Origin: Biomphalaria glabrata
Taxonomy: Eukaryota > Mollusca > Gastropoda > Planorbidae
NCBI RefSeq assembly: GCF_947242115.1
Contig: NC_074713.1
Location: 6,576,001 to 6,640,000 of the forward strand
Reading direction: 5' to 3'
DNA length: 64,000 nucleotides
A program made the position numbers and the translations under genes. Positions 21,993 to 34,200 of this stretch are shown here, piece after piece (position 1 is the first letter of the stretch; every line of letters begins with the position of its first letter). The notes below the pieces were generated by a model that searched no databases, was not told the DNA's origin, and worked only from the letters and a program-made list of their open reading frames with translations.

Positions 21993-24915
21993 TTCACATA
22001 AATGATATTTTACATCCTAAATCCTACAATATAATATGGCCTTACCAAATTTTCATGAGAATCTTCATCCTTCAGTTTCACTTCTATTTCCAACAGTGAT
22101 ACATTGTTTGCCATTGGGAAATTTGCTTCATACCTAATCCTGATTGTATTTATCTCTGCTTCTTTTAATTGCTTTCAATTGAAAATGAGTCTGTACTGCA
22201 CTCAAATCTTTTCTCCAGTATCTCTAGAACATGTTCTGCAGACAGAAAATAAAATAAGTATTAAATAAATTTTACAAGTAAATCTAGACTGCTAATATAA
22301 ATTATTCAGGAAATCTGGATCATCAGATTTGTATACAACATTTTTGGCTTGAAAATATTGTAAAAAAAAATTACCAGTTTGATCAATAACATCAATGGAG
22401 CTCTTGTCTCAACTTGAGTCTTGACTGAAAGTTATTTTCCAACATGGTCCACCTTGAAGAATATGAAAAAATATTAGTATAGTAGCCTAAGTATAGTAAT
22501 AATTTTTTTAAACTTAATCAATTGGTAATTATAATAAAATTGAGTAGTAATAATACTTTATATTTTAAATTAAATACCTGTACTCATTGACTCTTGGACA
22601 GATCCAGCAAGAAGTGATCATAGTGATGCCATCATTCTTTCACTCTTTGGTTCCGAGAGTCTGAAAATCATTTTTTTTAACATTTCAATTTTTTAAAATC
22701 AAAGTCACACATGAGAAATATTAAATACATAGATCTACATAAGGCATAAGCAATATAAAGATAAATTATAAATTCTGCACAACATATTGAATGACAAGAT
22801 TATTGACTAGTTTCAGTATAGTAGATCTATAATTAGTATTATAATCTATATTTCTATAACATTGTTAGATTTGCTTCTACAAAAAAGTATACAATAAAAT
22901 GTATTTATAGGCCTACATTTTGCATTTAAATTGAAAATAGATCTCAAGAACTCACGTATTTTAAAATATTAATTTTAATGGTTGAAGAATTTGGTTTTAC
23001 TATCTTTTCTAAATTGACTTTCTAAATCTAATCTATTAAGGTTCTAATAAACTGTGAGACACGCCACGGGATTCGAATTTTATAGACTAATTATTTCAAA
23101 CGGCTTTCCTTGCGTCACTTAAAATAATTATTTGTGCCTAGTGACGGCCTAGTCTGACTAGACTTAAACTTAAACCAAAAAAGCACATTCACAAACAAAA
23201 ATGACATTAAAATTAAATGTAGATGTAGATCTAGAATAATCTAGATTCTAGATCTAATCTACTTTAATTTATCCAGACTTAATCTCTATAAATAAGTATA
23301 AAATAATAAAGTAGATCTAATTGTCTAATAAAATAAAAAGTACCTTTGCTTGACGCACACATTCCAAAGTTGTTAGAATAGAGTCGAGTTAATCACAAAT
23401 CAACACAATCTTGAAGTAGATCTATGAGTACTATGACTGGAATGGGATGGTCATGGTGTTTGGTTCTGGCGCTATTTTTCTTAATGATGCAATAGGCTGT
23501 AGCCTATCATGTAGACCTGTCTCTGGTTGGTCAATTGTAAGTAAGCCACGTGACCGGGTAGCCTACACATTGACCAGCGGCACAGTCTTTCTTTCGCCCC
23601 CCCCCAGGACTATAATCTTCTCTAATACTGTATATTAGTAGTGTCTCTTGTTGAATATTTAAATTGTTTGTTTTATTAACTCTAGTATTTCGATACCATA
23701 AAGCAGAGTGCAGCATTTGAACAAATTATGTGAGGATGTGTTGGTTCATCTCGTGACCTCATCTACTTGACTACCGTACTTACACAAATCGGATTATAGA
23801 CATTATAATTAACGAAGATAGTTCTTACAAAGTTAGATTGCACGATTTAAAATATGGATCTAATTAATTTTATATATATTTTAAATCATAAATATTCTTG
23901 AATGGGGTATACAGTAGATATTAGATAAAACACTGACACGTACATAGTCTACAACTATGGCTACAACACATTTGCATGCCTCTTGATTTTTTTTTAATGC
24001 TCTTTATCTTCGTAGAATCAGTCATCGATAATATTTACGAACTGTGCCTATAATGTAGTTTATTAGATCTGTCATGTAGCATGTATTTTGAGTCATAACT
24101 TTTTTTTAAATGTATGAAACTGAATAGCAAATCCTGTCGTTTATATCATGATCTTGCCAGTTATATCTTATATTTTAAAATAAAAATTCCTTGAATTATA
24201 TTTAAATCATAAGATAGTTTTAGTTACGTGTTTCATTATATTTGAATGTTATTGGCCTAAACATTTTTGTAACTCATAAAAGAAAGAGACCACAAGGTCT
24301 ATTACGTCAACAAAAAGATCGAGTAAAGAGGTGGTATACGAAAAAGATTTACAGTGAGAGTCAGTGAGCCTTGACCTACTGACCATCAGTGTGCACACGT
24401 GTACTTTCTTGCTTGATAGCACGCGTTCTATGCAACACGTGTTAACCTAAGCTGATCTTTATTTGTAGGAATTTTACACGCACTCATCTTTATAAATTGA
24501 TATCTATATTTAAATATAACTGAGACAAACATTTAAATCAATATAAAAGCATTCTTATTAGTCATGTTTCAAAACGACTAAATAAATTCAAACAAGATGG
24601 GTAAAACCCCTATTGTTAAAATTCTTTGCTTGTGTAAAGTTTGTTTACATTAAAAATATCTACCGGTACTGGAAACTAGCATTATAGGCTACATTAAAAC
24701 TTTTAAATCGGCTTATTACCAGAAGATGCAATAAGAATTGCAAATAATTTATTTATTTGAAATCTAATTGAACAGTGCAACTATACACAATTACAGTAAA
24801 TCAGATATCTGTATTATGAATGGTTAAAATATATTTAATACATGTTACAGATAAAACTTTAAAAAAAAAAAAAGAAACCAATGCTGTGCTTGTTTAACTG
24901 AATCTGTTGATTTTC
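21993..24915. other. AT-rich intergenic DNA, nothing recognised
   Basis: No convincing exon, RNA gene or known repeat was found. Positions 22950-23450 contain several TCTAGATCTA-type runs. A C homopolymer lies at about 23598-23606. Overlapping open frames at 23447-23638 (plus) and 23531-23716 (minus) have no recognisable domain. Confidence 0.5.
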
Positions 24916-24928
24916 TATGTTAACCTAA

Positions 24929-24929
<1 letters not shown>

Positions 24930-25012
<83 letters not shown>

Positions 25013-25030
25013 TTATTTATTTATTTATTT
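24930..25030 (+). repeat. TA microsatellite followed by TTTA repeats
   Basis: An uninterrupted TA dinucleotide run of about 80 bp is followed by a TTTA tetranucleotide run of about 25 bp. Length polymorphism between individuals is to be expected. Confidence 0.95.
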
Positions 25031-25947
25031 CCTGAGGTAGACGTGAAAATACATAACCCTAAATATCAATGACTGGTCAGTAAATACCGGTACCGGTACC
25101 TTCCGCAATGATAGAAACCTACAAGAACGACAGATTCAGTTTTATTACTTCGAGAGGCGTCATTTTGTCTAGTGTTTCATTAGGTGTTAACTCGAGACAT
25201 CCAGCAGAGTGGGTAAAAAAAAAAAAGAAGAAAGGGGAGTTAAGTTAGAGGAAGGCTATAAAAGAGATCACCATGATGTTAATTCAACATCTGGGTCAGA
25301 TAGACGTAGAGGGAGTGCGAATATGGTCACAGGGGTGTTACATTACATGAGCAAAGTCAAAATGATGCCTAAGTGAAGGTCCATTTACAGCAAGTGTTGT
25401 AAAGTCACAAGTTGCTTTTTTTTTTACTCGAAAAAATCAAAACACTCGACATCATATTAATCGCACATTTGTATCTAGCCATCTCATGAAAAATCTTGGA
25501 GCTATGCAATGACCCTTTTCTTTTTTTTAAAGTGTCACGTACTATATTAGATCTAGAAATTTTATATTGGCATATAACATGCATAGTTCATACACACGCG
25601 CGCTAACAAACATGCACACACACAAATATCCCATATATATGTCGTTATAGTAGAAACGTTTTGATCAAACTACTGTGAGAAGAATAAATAAAATATATAA
25701 TATAAATCACTTTTTGACTTAATGACATTGAATGTTATACCTAAAAATGACCTACAATCCAATTTATTTAATAAAGTATAATGTACGATAAAATTATCAC
25801 AGTTTAGAAATCAGCATTCTATAACTTTAAATTAAATGCAAAGAACGAAAAAAAAAAAGAAGTAAAACATATAGGAACCTATACATATTTTTATGAAAAT
25901 AAAATAATTAAAAAACAGCAATATTGTTTGTATTAATAATCTAAGTG

Positions 25948-26100
25948 AGTCTATCCGAGCCAACATATCAAAGTCATGGTTTTCTTTTTTTTTTTTACCT
26001 CTTCTCGAGTTATGTTACGTAATAACTTTCTATGTTTCGTCTGAGATAACAGCTAGACCGGGAGAGCATTCCTTGTCAGTAGGGAGAAAAGAGAGAGAGA
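25948..26100 (+). repeat. Diverged direct repeat flanking the GC array, left member
   Basis: It shares an ordered series of words with 28120-28265: CTATCCGA-CCAA, then TTACG-AA, then GAGATAA, then ATTCCTTGTCAGTAGG versus ACTCCTTGCCAGTAGG. Identity looks like about 65-70 percent by eye. The pair brackets the GC-rich array and may mark ancient boundaries of the mobile unit carrying it. The same pair exists in the downstream duplicate at about 31351-31503 and 33523-33668. Confidence 0.6.
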
Positions 26101-26110
26101 AACTAGAGGC

Positions 26111-27809
26111 AAACTGAGCCCAGACTCAGCCCTAAGGGCACCCGTTTGGGCCAACGTTCATCCCCCAAATGGGGCCAATGTGTTTAGCCATATCAGGCCC
26201 CTCAATGTTTTCCTCGTACTGGCCCCCATGAGGTTTACATCAGGGCTTCAATTGGGCCCCCTAACTGAGCCCAGACCCAGCCCTAAGGGCCCCCGTTTGG
26301 GCCAACGTTCATCCCCCAAATGGGGCCATCGTGTTTAGCCCTTTCAGGCCCCTCAATGTTTTCCCCGTACTGGCCCCATCAGGGCATCATCTGGGCCCCC
26401 TAACTGAGCCCAGACTCAGCCCTAAGGGCCCCCGTTTGGGCCAACGTTCATCCCCCTAATGGGGCCCACGTGTTTAGCCCTAGCAGGCCCCTCAATGTTT
26501 TCCCCGTACTGGCCCCATCAGGGCTTCATCTGGGCCCCCTAACTGAGCCCAGACTCAGCCCTAAGGGCCCCTGTTTGGGACAACGTTCATCCACCAAATG
26601 GGGCCCATTTGTTTAGCCCTTTCTGGCCCCTCAATGTTTCCCCGTACTGGCCCCATGAGGTTTCCATCAGGGCTTCAACTGGGCCCCCTAACTGAGCCCA
26701 GACCCAGCCCTAAGGGCCCCCGTTTGGGCAAACGTTCATCCCCCAAATGGGGCCCATGTGTTTAGCCCTAGCAGGCCCCTCGATGTTTTCCCCGTACTGG
26801 CCCCATCAGGGCTTCATCTGGGCCCCCTAATTGAGCCCAGACTCAGCCCTAAGGGCCCCCGTTTGGGCCAACGTTCATCCCCCAAATGGGGCCCATGTGT
26901 TTAGCCCTTTCTTGCCCCTCAATGTTTCCCCGTACTGGCCCCATGAGGTTTCCATCAGGGCTTCAACTGGGCCCCCTAACTGAGCCCAGACCCAGCCCTA
27001 AGGGCCCCCGTTTGGGCCAACGTTCATCCCCCAAATGGGGCCCACGTGTTTAGCCCTAGCAGGCCCCTCAATGTTTTCCCCGTACTGGCCCCATCAGGGC
27101 TTCATCTGGGCCCCCTAACTGAGCCCAGACTCAGCCCCAAGGGCCCCCGTTTGGGCCAACGTTCATCCCCCAAATGGGGCCCATGTGTTTAGCCCTTTCT
27201 TGCCCCTCAATGTTTCCCCGTATTGGCCCCATGAGGTTTCCATCAGGGCTTCAACTGGGCCCCCTAACTGAGCCCAGACCCAGCCCTAAGGGCCCCCGTT
27301 TGGGCCAACGTTCATCCCCCAAACGGGGCCCATGAGTTTAGCCCTCTCAGGCCCCTCAATTTTTCCCCGTACTGGCCCCATGAGGTTTCCATCAGGGCTT
27401 CATCTGGGCCCCCTAACTGAACCCAGACTCAGCCCTAAGGGCACCCGTTTGGGCCTACGTTCACCCCCCAAATCGAACCCATGTGTTAAGCCCTTTCAGG
27501 CCAATTAATGTTTTCCCCGTACTGGCCCCATGAGGTTTCCATCACGGCGTCATCTTGGCCTTCTGATTTCGCCCAGACTCGACCCCTAAGGGCCCCATTT
27601 GGGCTTTCATTAATTCTCCCCAAAGGGCCAAGTATCTATAGCCTTATTGGGGCCCACAAGTCCTTTTCCTTACTGGTCCCAGACGGATCTCACAAGGGGA
27701 TTTTCTGGGGCCACTGACTGAGCCCAGACTCAACCGAGTTCTTCCCCCAATTGGGGCCCATGTGGTTAGTATGGGCAGGCCCAATTGGGGGTCCTTACCG
27801 GGCCCGAAC
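26111..27809 (-). repeat. GC-rich tandem array, inverted family member with dimeric higher-order structure
   Basis: The units are the reverse complement of the array at 15431-17345 (landmarks CCAACGTTCATCCCCCAAAT, CCCCTAACTGAGCCCAGAC). Units alternate between a 139-bp type (CTAGCAGG, no GAGGTTTC block, ACTCAG) and a 150-bp type (TTTCTTGCC, with ATGAGGTTTCC, ACCCAG). This gives a dimeric higher-order period of about 289 bp through the middle of the array. The right-hand units (27530-27809) are degenerate and match the left-hand divergent units of the first array, so the element is collinear at both loci. The frame 27508-27717 is a repeat by-product. Confidence 0.9.
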
Positions 27810-28109
27810 ATTTTGCTATCAGGGATACAGTTATTGTATGCAGCGTTTACATCAGTTTTTATATTGTTCGTAAAAAATTTTCTGATAAATTTAAAATATC
27901 AAAAAATATAGTTTTCATTAAATATGTAAATAAAATTATTAAATCAAAAGAATCGTCCTTATATATTGTATAACAATAAAACACTTGTTTTTATTTCATA
28001 GCTATATACATATATATTAAAACGAAATATGTTAATGTAAAAAAAAAAACGAAGCAATAAAAAGTTTATATAAAAAAATAACAAAACATTCAATGAGTTT
28101 ATTGTGTTT

Positions 28110-28504
28110 ATAATGAAATGGGAGACTATCCGAACCAATTATATTGAGCTCTTTTTTTGTCTCCCCTTGAATTTCATTACGCAACGAGTTTCCTGGCCGA
28201 CGGTCTCGTCCGAGATAAGAGCGAGGCGGGGAGGGCACTCCTTGCCAGTAGGACGAGAAGGGGGAAGGTGGTGGGACCGTAACTGTATTACGCAAAATTC
28301 AGACCGCCAGCCGACGCCCAGCAGTGAAACAATGGGGCGAATCTCTCCATCCCCTACTACTTATGGGCCCCATTCATCTAAGGGGGGTTTTGAATGGGCG
28401 CATGACGGGGTAGGAAAGGAAAAAACTGCCCCGCACGACTATCCGGTTCCCCGTGCGGGCCCCTAACTCAGCCCGGGCCTGAACAGGTAGCTTTGCTGGC
28501 TGGG
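28110..28504. repeat. GC-rich flank of the array, right direct repeat and degenerate array-like DNA
   Basis: Positions 28120-28265 are the right member of the diverged direct repeat pair. The following 240 bp are GC-rich with array-like words (GGGCCCCTAACTCAGCCCGG). A 120-residue plus frame (28104-28466) and an 87-residue minus frame cross it. Neither has a recognisable domain, and both are identical in the duplicate (33507-33869). I treat them as non-genic. The 58-bp module follows at 28505-28562. Confidence 0.55.
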
Positions 28505-28562
28505 TAAGGGTGTTACTCTAGTCAAATGTTTTAAGTTTAGCAGTTTCCCCTTTAAGTCGTAT
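28505..28562 (+). repeat. 58-bp module, second locus
   Basis: Same sequence as 15373-15430. It lies between the array-bearing block and the TSNAX upstream region, about 355 bp before the TSNAX ATG. Confidence 0.75.
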
Positions 28563-28916
28563 CCATTACTCCTAAGGTACACATTTAGGTCTAGACATAG
28601 ACTAGATTTTTTTTATTTAAATTTTACAAGCTAAGCTATTGAAAGCTATTAAATCTAGATCTAAGACAAAACTGATCTTGGCTGCACTGGCCTTTATCGC
28701 TAAAAAAAACAACAACGGAAGTAGACAAAAAACAAAAAGTAAACAATAGTTCCTATAGAGTCTATGGATCTAGATATCTAGAATCTTTATCTAGACAATG
28801 TCTAGACATCTACTAGACTAGTGTGCTACATCTAGATCTAGTTTAGAGAATATTTTCTTACACTGGTATCGTATTTATATATAGATCTATAACCAGACTA
28901 GTAATCTAGATTCTCT

Positions 28917-31238
28917 ATGGATTCATCTGGTACTGGAGCTTCTAGAAGTCGTTTTAAGAAAAGTCATAATGATAATCCTAGTATTATAATAAATGATCAT
29001 GATGGTAATCGTGGACGTGAAGATAGAAATAGTAATACTTCATCTTCAAATAGTGAGTGACAGTCATATAAATATAATAAAATTATTAAATTTATTATAA
29101 TAGTAATCATTAGTTAGATAGTAAGTATAAATAGTACTTGTAACCAAGCCGCACTACAAAAAATAATTCATCATTCAGAAATACCAATAATTCTTCTCTG
29201 TGTATAATAAATTATTATATATTGTCAATATTGATGTAATTTATATATTAATAGTGTTTATTTAATTTATAAATTCAGACTGCATACAATGTAATGAATG
29301 TAAAATGTATAGATGCAATTACAAAAAAAAAAAAAAAACATCAACAAATACTTAAAAAGAAAAACAAAGCTTATACAAAGTGTAATTGATAATTGTGTCA
29401 TTTTGTTTGGATCAGTCATGTAATTTTAAAAAATTGATTTTGGTGTTGTCAGGTAAAAGAAATAATTGTGCAAAATTTCAGCTTGATCTGGGATTGGGTG
29501 TCAGAGAAATAAACTTTTTATCAGACAGACAGGGTGAGTTGATATAAGCTTTTTTAAAAAAAAAGAAATATACAAAATTTGTATTGTCTATTGTAAAGAT
29601 TATTGAAATTATATCTTCCTATCCCCTGCACCCCTGTCCAGCGTGTCTAAAAAAATGGTTAAAATACTTAAAATGTACTTGCTTTTGTTGTTTAAAAAAA
29701 AAGGACAGTGTCAGTCCTTTCATACCATAGCTTTCCTGCTTTAGATTTTAAGAAAAATAAAAAAAAATATTTTTTAATTACATTTCAAAGTTAATTTATT
29801 GTAAACATTACTTTGTTCCCCCCCCAAAAAAATATTCAGGAAAGCGTCTCAAGGTGAATGACTCATCTTTAAGTAAAGATTCTCCCATATTTAAAGCCTT
29901 CAACATTTTTCGAGAGGAGCTTGACAACAGAAATAATCGTTATGAAAGAATTGTCAAAATTAGTAGGGACATTACAATTGAAAGTAAAAGAATTATATTT
30001 CTGTTGCAACGAGTTACAGGGTAAGGATAGATCTTCTTTAACTTTTTGTTTTTGAATATTTTAATAATGAAATAGTTGTTGTGTTTTTGTTATTTTATTG
30101 GCCATTTTTTGTTATTTTTTCTAAATACTAAGATCGGAAGAGTCAGAGAAAGTGTTTGCTGAGGCCAAAGACAAAATACTTGATTTGAACAGGACAAAGT
30201 TTTTAGAATTAGCCCATGAGCTGCATGGACAGGATCCCTACCAATTTGTTAGAGCTTACTCTCCTGGTATGTTGGTTGTCATTTGTTACTGTAAAATGTG
30301 ATTTAGTCTTGTCACAGTAGGGCCTATTTCTAGTTTAAAAATGCTACCTCAAAAGCCTAACCTTTAAGAAGTCAATTCTAAAAAAAAACAACCTGGAAAA
30401 AAAAGAATTTATTATAAATGCACAAAATAAAATTAATAAATAATTGAATTGGTTAAGTAAGTTATACTATATTAATGAAATTAACACTTTAAGTAAACAG
30501 AGCAGTTATTTATTAATCCAATTTGACTTGAATGTTTCCCATATGTAAAGGCATAAGATAACATACATCAAAACGGGCAATAACAGATAATAAGATTGAA
30601 TGAAGGGACATGATTCAATCAACACACAACTTTAAAAAAATAGAAAAATATGTCTAGTTACTTTTAATACTGTTAAAGCAAGCCTGAAAAATACTCAATA
30701 TCCCGGTAGGCTTTATACACTGCGGTATCAGTACTTTGGCTTACTAAATTTTCAGGAAAATAAAATAGCTATACACATTCATGCTTGTGTGACTGGGTGA
30801 GCTTTTCTTATTTGAAAGTTTAATAACTGCTGCTAACTTCCTATAGCATCCTACCGCATATAACAATGCATCTTACCAAAATAAGGGCCTTTGGGATATA
30901 CTGATTTACTATGAATGTTATTTAAAATTCTACTTACTATTTCAATGTTGTGAATATTTCCTTTTAAATTATCATGATGACCTTTTCTAGAATTCTTAAT
31001 GATTTTGTTCTCAAAACTTGGTAATCAATGTGTTTTTTTTTATTTCTCCCCATTTCAAGGTTTACAAGAATATATTGAAGCTGTAACTTTTTATCATTAC
31101 TTACATTCCGAAGAGCTTATAGGATTAGAGCGAATTCAAGCAGATCTCATATATTTGGTAAAAGCACAAGATGCCCCAGGTCTAAGCTCTCTAAAATTAT
31201 CACAGTTTAGAAATCAGCATTCTATAACTTTAAATTAA
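28917..31238 (+). pseudogene. TSNAX: Truncated upstream TSNAX copy (exons 1-3 and part of exon 4)
   Basis: Exons read as 28917-29052, 29840-30020, 30133-30266 and 31060 onward, with the same splice sites as the full copy. The duplication breakpoint at 31190 cuts exon 4 after residue 194 (DAPGLSS). The frame then runs into duplicated intergenic DNA for 15 unrelated residues and stops at 31238. A protein from this copy alone would be 209 residues. It would keep the first metal-site pair (E154, E157) but lack D261/E265 and the C-terminal helices. No donor site follows, so the last exon would have to be terminal. Transcripts starting here could also splice exon 3 to exon 4 of the downstream copy and encode the normal protein, so this may be a duplicated promoter and 5' end and not a simple pseudogene. 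Confidence 0.85.
29451..29560 (+). repeat. Dispersed repeat end in TSNAX intron 1
   Basis: The words GTGCAAAATTTCAGCTTGAT and CAGACAGACAGGGTGAGTTG followed by ATATAAGCTTTT form a repeat 3' end familiar from gastropod introns and intergenic DNA. The duplicate lies at 34854-34963. It could be mistaken for an exon, because it is bounded by CAG and GTGAGT. Confidence 0.5.
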
Positions 31239-34200
31239 ATGCAAAGAACGAAAAAAAAAAAGAAGTAAAACATATAGGAACCTATACATATTTTTATGAA
31301 AATAAAATAATTAAAAAACAGCAATATTGTTTGTATTAATAATCTAAGTGAGTCTATCCGAGCCAACATATCAAAGTCATGGTTTTCTTTTTTTTTTTTA
31401 CCTCTTCTCGAGTTATGTTACGTAATAACTTTCTATGTTTCGTCTGAGATAACAGCTAGACCGGGAGAGCATTCCTTGTCAGTAGGGAGAAAAGAGAGAG
31501 AGAAACTAGAGGCAAACTGAGCCCAGACTCAGCCCTAAGGGCACCCGTTTGGGCCAACGTTCATCCCCCAAATGGGGCCAATGTGTTTAGCCATATCAGG
31601 CCCCTCAATGTTTTCCTCGTACTGGCCCCCATGAGGTTTACATCAGGGCTTCAATTGGGCCCCCTAACTGAGCCCAGACCCAGCCCTAAGGGCCCCCGTT
31701 TGGGCCAACGTTCATCCCCCAAATGGGGCCATCGTGTTTAGCCCTTTCAGGCCCCTCAATGTTTTCCCCGTACTGGCCCCATCAGGGCATCATCTGGGCC
31801 CCCTAACTGAGCCCAGACTCAGCCCTAAGGGCCCCCGTTTGGGCCAACGTTCATCCCCCTAATGGGGCCCACGTGTTTAGCCCTAGCAGGCCCCTCAATG
31901 TTTTCCCCGTACTGGCCCCATCAGGGCTTCATCTGGGCCCCCTAACTGAGCCCAGACTCAGCCCTAAGGGCCCCTGTTTGGGACAACGTTCATCCACCAA
32001 ATGGGGCCCATTTGTTTAGCCCTTTCTGGCCCCTCAATGTTTCCCCGTACTGGCCCCATGAGGTTTCCATCAGGGCTTCAACTGGGCCCCCTAACTGAGC
32101 CCAGACCCAGCCCTAAGGGCCCCCGTTTGGGCAAACGTTCATCCCCCAAATGGGGCCCATGTGTTTAGCCCTAGCAGGCCCCTCGATGTTTTCCCCGTAC
32201 TGGCCCCATCAGGGCTTCATCTGGGCCCCCTAATTGAGCCCAGACTCAGCCCTAAGGGCCCCCGTTTGGGCCAACGTTCATCCCCCAAATGGGGCCCATG
32301 TGTTTAGCCCTTTCTTGCCCCTCAATGTTTCCCCGTACTGGCCCCATGAGGTTTCCATCAGGGCTTCAACTGGGCCCCCTAACTGAGCCCAGACCCAGCC
32401 CTAAGGGCCCCCGTTTGGGCCAACGTTCATCCCCCAAATGGGGCCCACGTGTTTAGCCCTAGCAGGCCCCTCAATGTTTTCCCCGTACTGGCCCCATCAG
32501 GGCTTCATCTGGGCCCCCTAACTGAGCCCAGACTCAGCCCCAAGGGCCCCCGTTTGGGCCAACGTTCATCCCCCAAATGGGGCCCATGTGTTTAGCCCTT
32601 TCTTGCCCCTCAATGTTTCCCCGTATTGGCCCCATGAGGTTTCCATCAGGGCTTCAACTGGGCCCCCTAACTGAGCCCAGACCCAGCCCTAAGGGCCCCC
32701 GTTTGGGCCAACGTTCATCCCCCAAACGGGGCCCATGAGTTTAGCCCTCTCAGGCCCCTCAATTTTTCCCCGTACTGGCCCCATGAGGTTTCCATCAGGG
32801 CTTCATCTGGGCCCCCTAACTGAACCCAGACTCAGCCCTAAGGGCACCCGTTTGGGCCTACGTTCACCCCCCAAATCGAACCCATGTGTTAAGCCCTTTC
32901 AGGCCAATTAATGTTTTCCCCGTACTGGCCCCATGAGGTTTCCATCACGGCGTCATCTTGGCCTTCTGATTTCGCCCAGACTCGACCCCTAAGGGCCCCA
33001 TTTGGGCTTTCATTAATTCTCCCCAAAGGGCCAAGTATCTATAGCCTTATTGGGGCCCACAAGTCCTTTTCCTTACTGGTCCCAGACGGATCTCACAAGG
33101 GGATTTTCTGGGGCCACTGACTGAGCCCAGACTCAACCGAGTTCTTCCCCCAATTGGGGCCCATGTGGTTAGTATGGGCAGGCCCAATTGGGGGTCCTTA
33201 CCGGGCCCGAACATTTTGCTATCAGGGATACAGTTATTGTATGCAGCGTTTACATCAGTTTTTATATTGTTCGTAAAAAATTTTCTGATAAATTTAAAAT
33301 ATCAAAAAATATAGTTTTCATTAAATATGTAAATAAAATTATTAAATCAAAAGAATCGTCCTTATATATTGTATAACAATAAAACACTTGTTTTTATTTC
33401 ATAGCTATATACATATATATTAAAACGAAATATGTTAATGTAAAAAAAAAAACGAAGCAATAAAAAGTTTATATAAAAAAATAACAAAACATTCAATGAG
33501 TTTATTGTGTTTATAATGAAATGGGAGACTATCCGAACCAATTATATTGAGCTCTTTTTTTGTCTCCCCTTGAATTTCATTACGCAACGAGTTTCCTGGC
33601 CGACGGTCTCGTCCGAGATAAGAGCGAGGCGGGGAGGGCACTCCTTGCCAGTAGGACGAGAAGGGGGAAGGTGGTGGGACCGTAACTGTATTACGCAAAA
33701 TTCAGACCGCCAGCCGACGCCCAGCAGTGAAACAATGGGGCGAATCTCTCCATCCCCTACTACTTATGGGCCCCATTCATCTAAGGGGGGTTTTGAATGG
33801 GCGCATGACGGGGTAGGAAAGGAAAAAACTGCCCCGCACGACTATCCGGTTCCCCGTGCGGGCCCCTAACTCAGCCCGGGCCTGAACAGGTAGCTTTGCT
33901 GGCTGGGTAAGGGTGTTACTCTAGTCAAATGTTTTAAGTTTAGCAGTTTCCCCTTTAAGTCGTATCCATTACTCCTAAGGTACACATTTAGGTCTAGACA
34001 TAGACTAGATTTTTTTTATTTAAATTTTACAAGCTAAGCTATTGAAAGCTATTAAATCTAGATCTAAGACAAAACTGATCTTGGCTGCACTGGCCTTTAT
34101 CGCTAAAAAAAACAACAACGGAAGTAGACAAAAAACAAAAAGTAAACAATAGTTCCTATAGAGTCTATGGATCTAGATATCTAGAATCTTTATCTAGACA

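Larger units (their letters stand above)
25789..31190 (+). repeat. Upstream copy of a 5402-bp tandem segmental duplication
   Basis: This block recurs at 31192-36593 with a constant offset of 5403 bp. One extra base (C at 31191) sits at the junction. Every landmark I compared is identical, including GC array units, open frames, TSNAX exons 1-3, A/T runs and splice sites. One substitution was seen near 29310 (GTATAG here, GTTTAG in the other copy). The left edge is in intergenic DNA and the right edge is inside TSNAX exon 4. No microhomology is visible at the breakpoints. Either it is a very recent duplication or an assembly artefact. Confidence 0.93.

Noticed and set aside
28032-28466. Overlapping 87- and 120-residue frames, duplicated at 33435-33869
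   Set aside because: They lie on the flank of the GC array and overlap the diverged direct repeat. No recognisable domain. Identity between copies only reflects the recent duplication.
29455-29530. Possible extra TSNAX exon in intron 1 (CAG before, GTGAGT after)
   Set aside because: Exon 1 (ends phase 1) joins the next true exon directly in phase to read RKRLKVND. The segment also matches a dispersed repeat end and contains in-frame stops.
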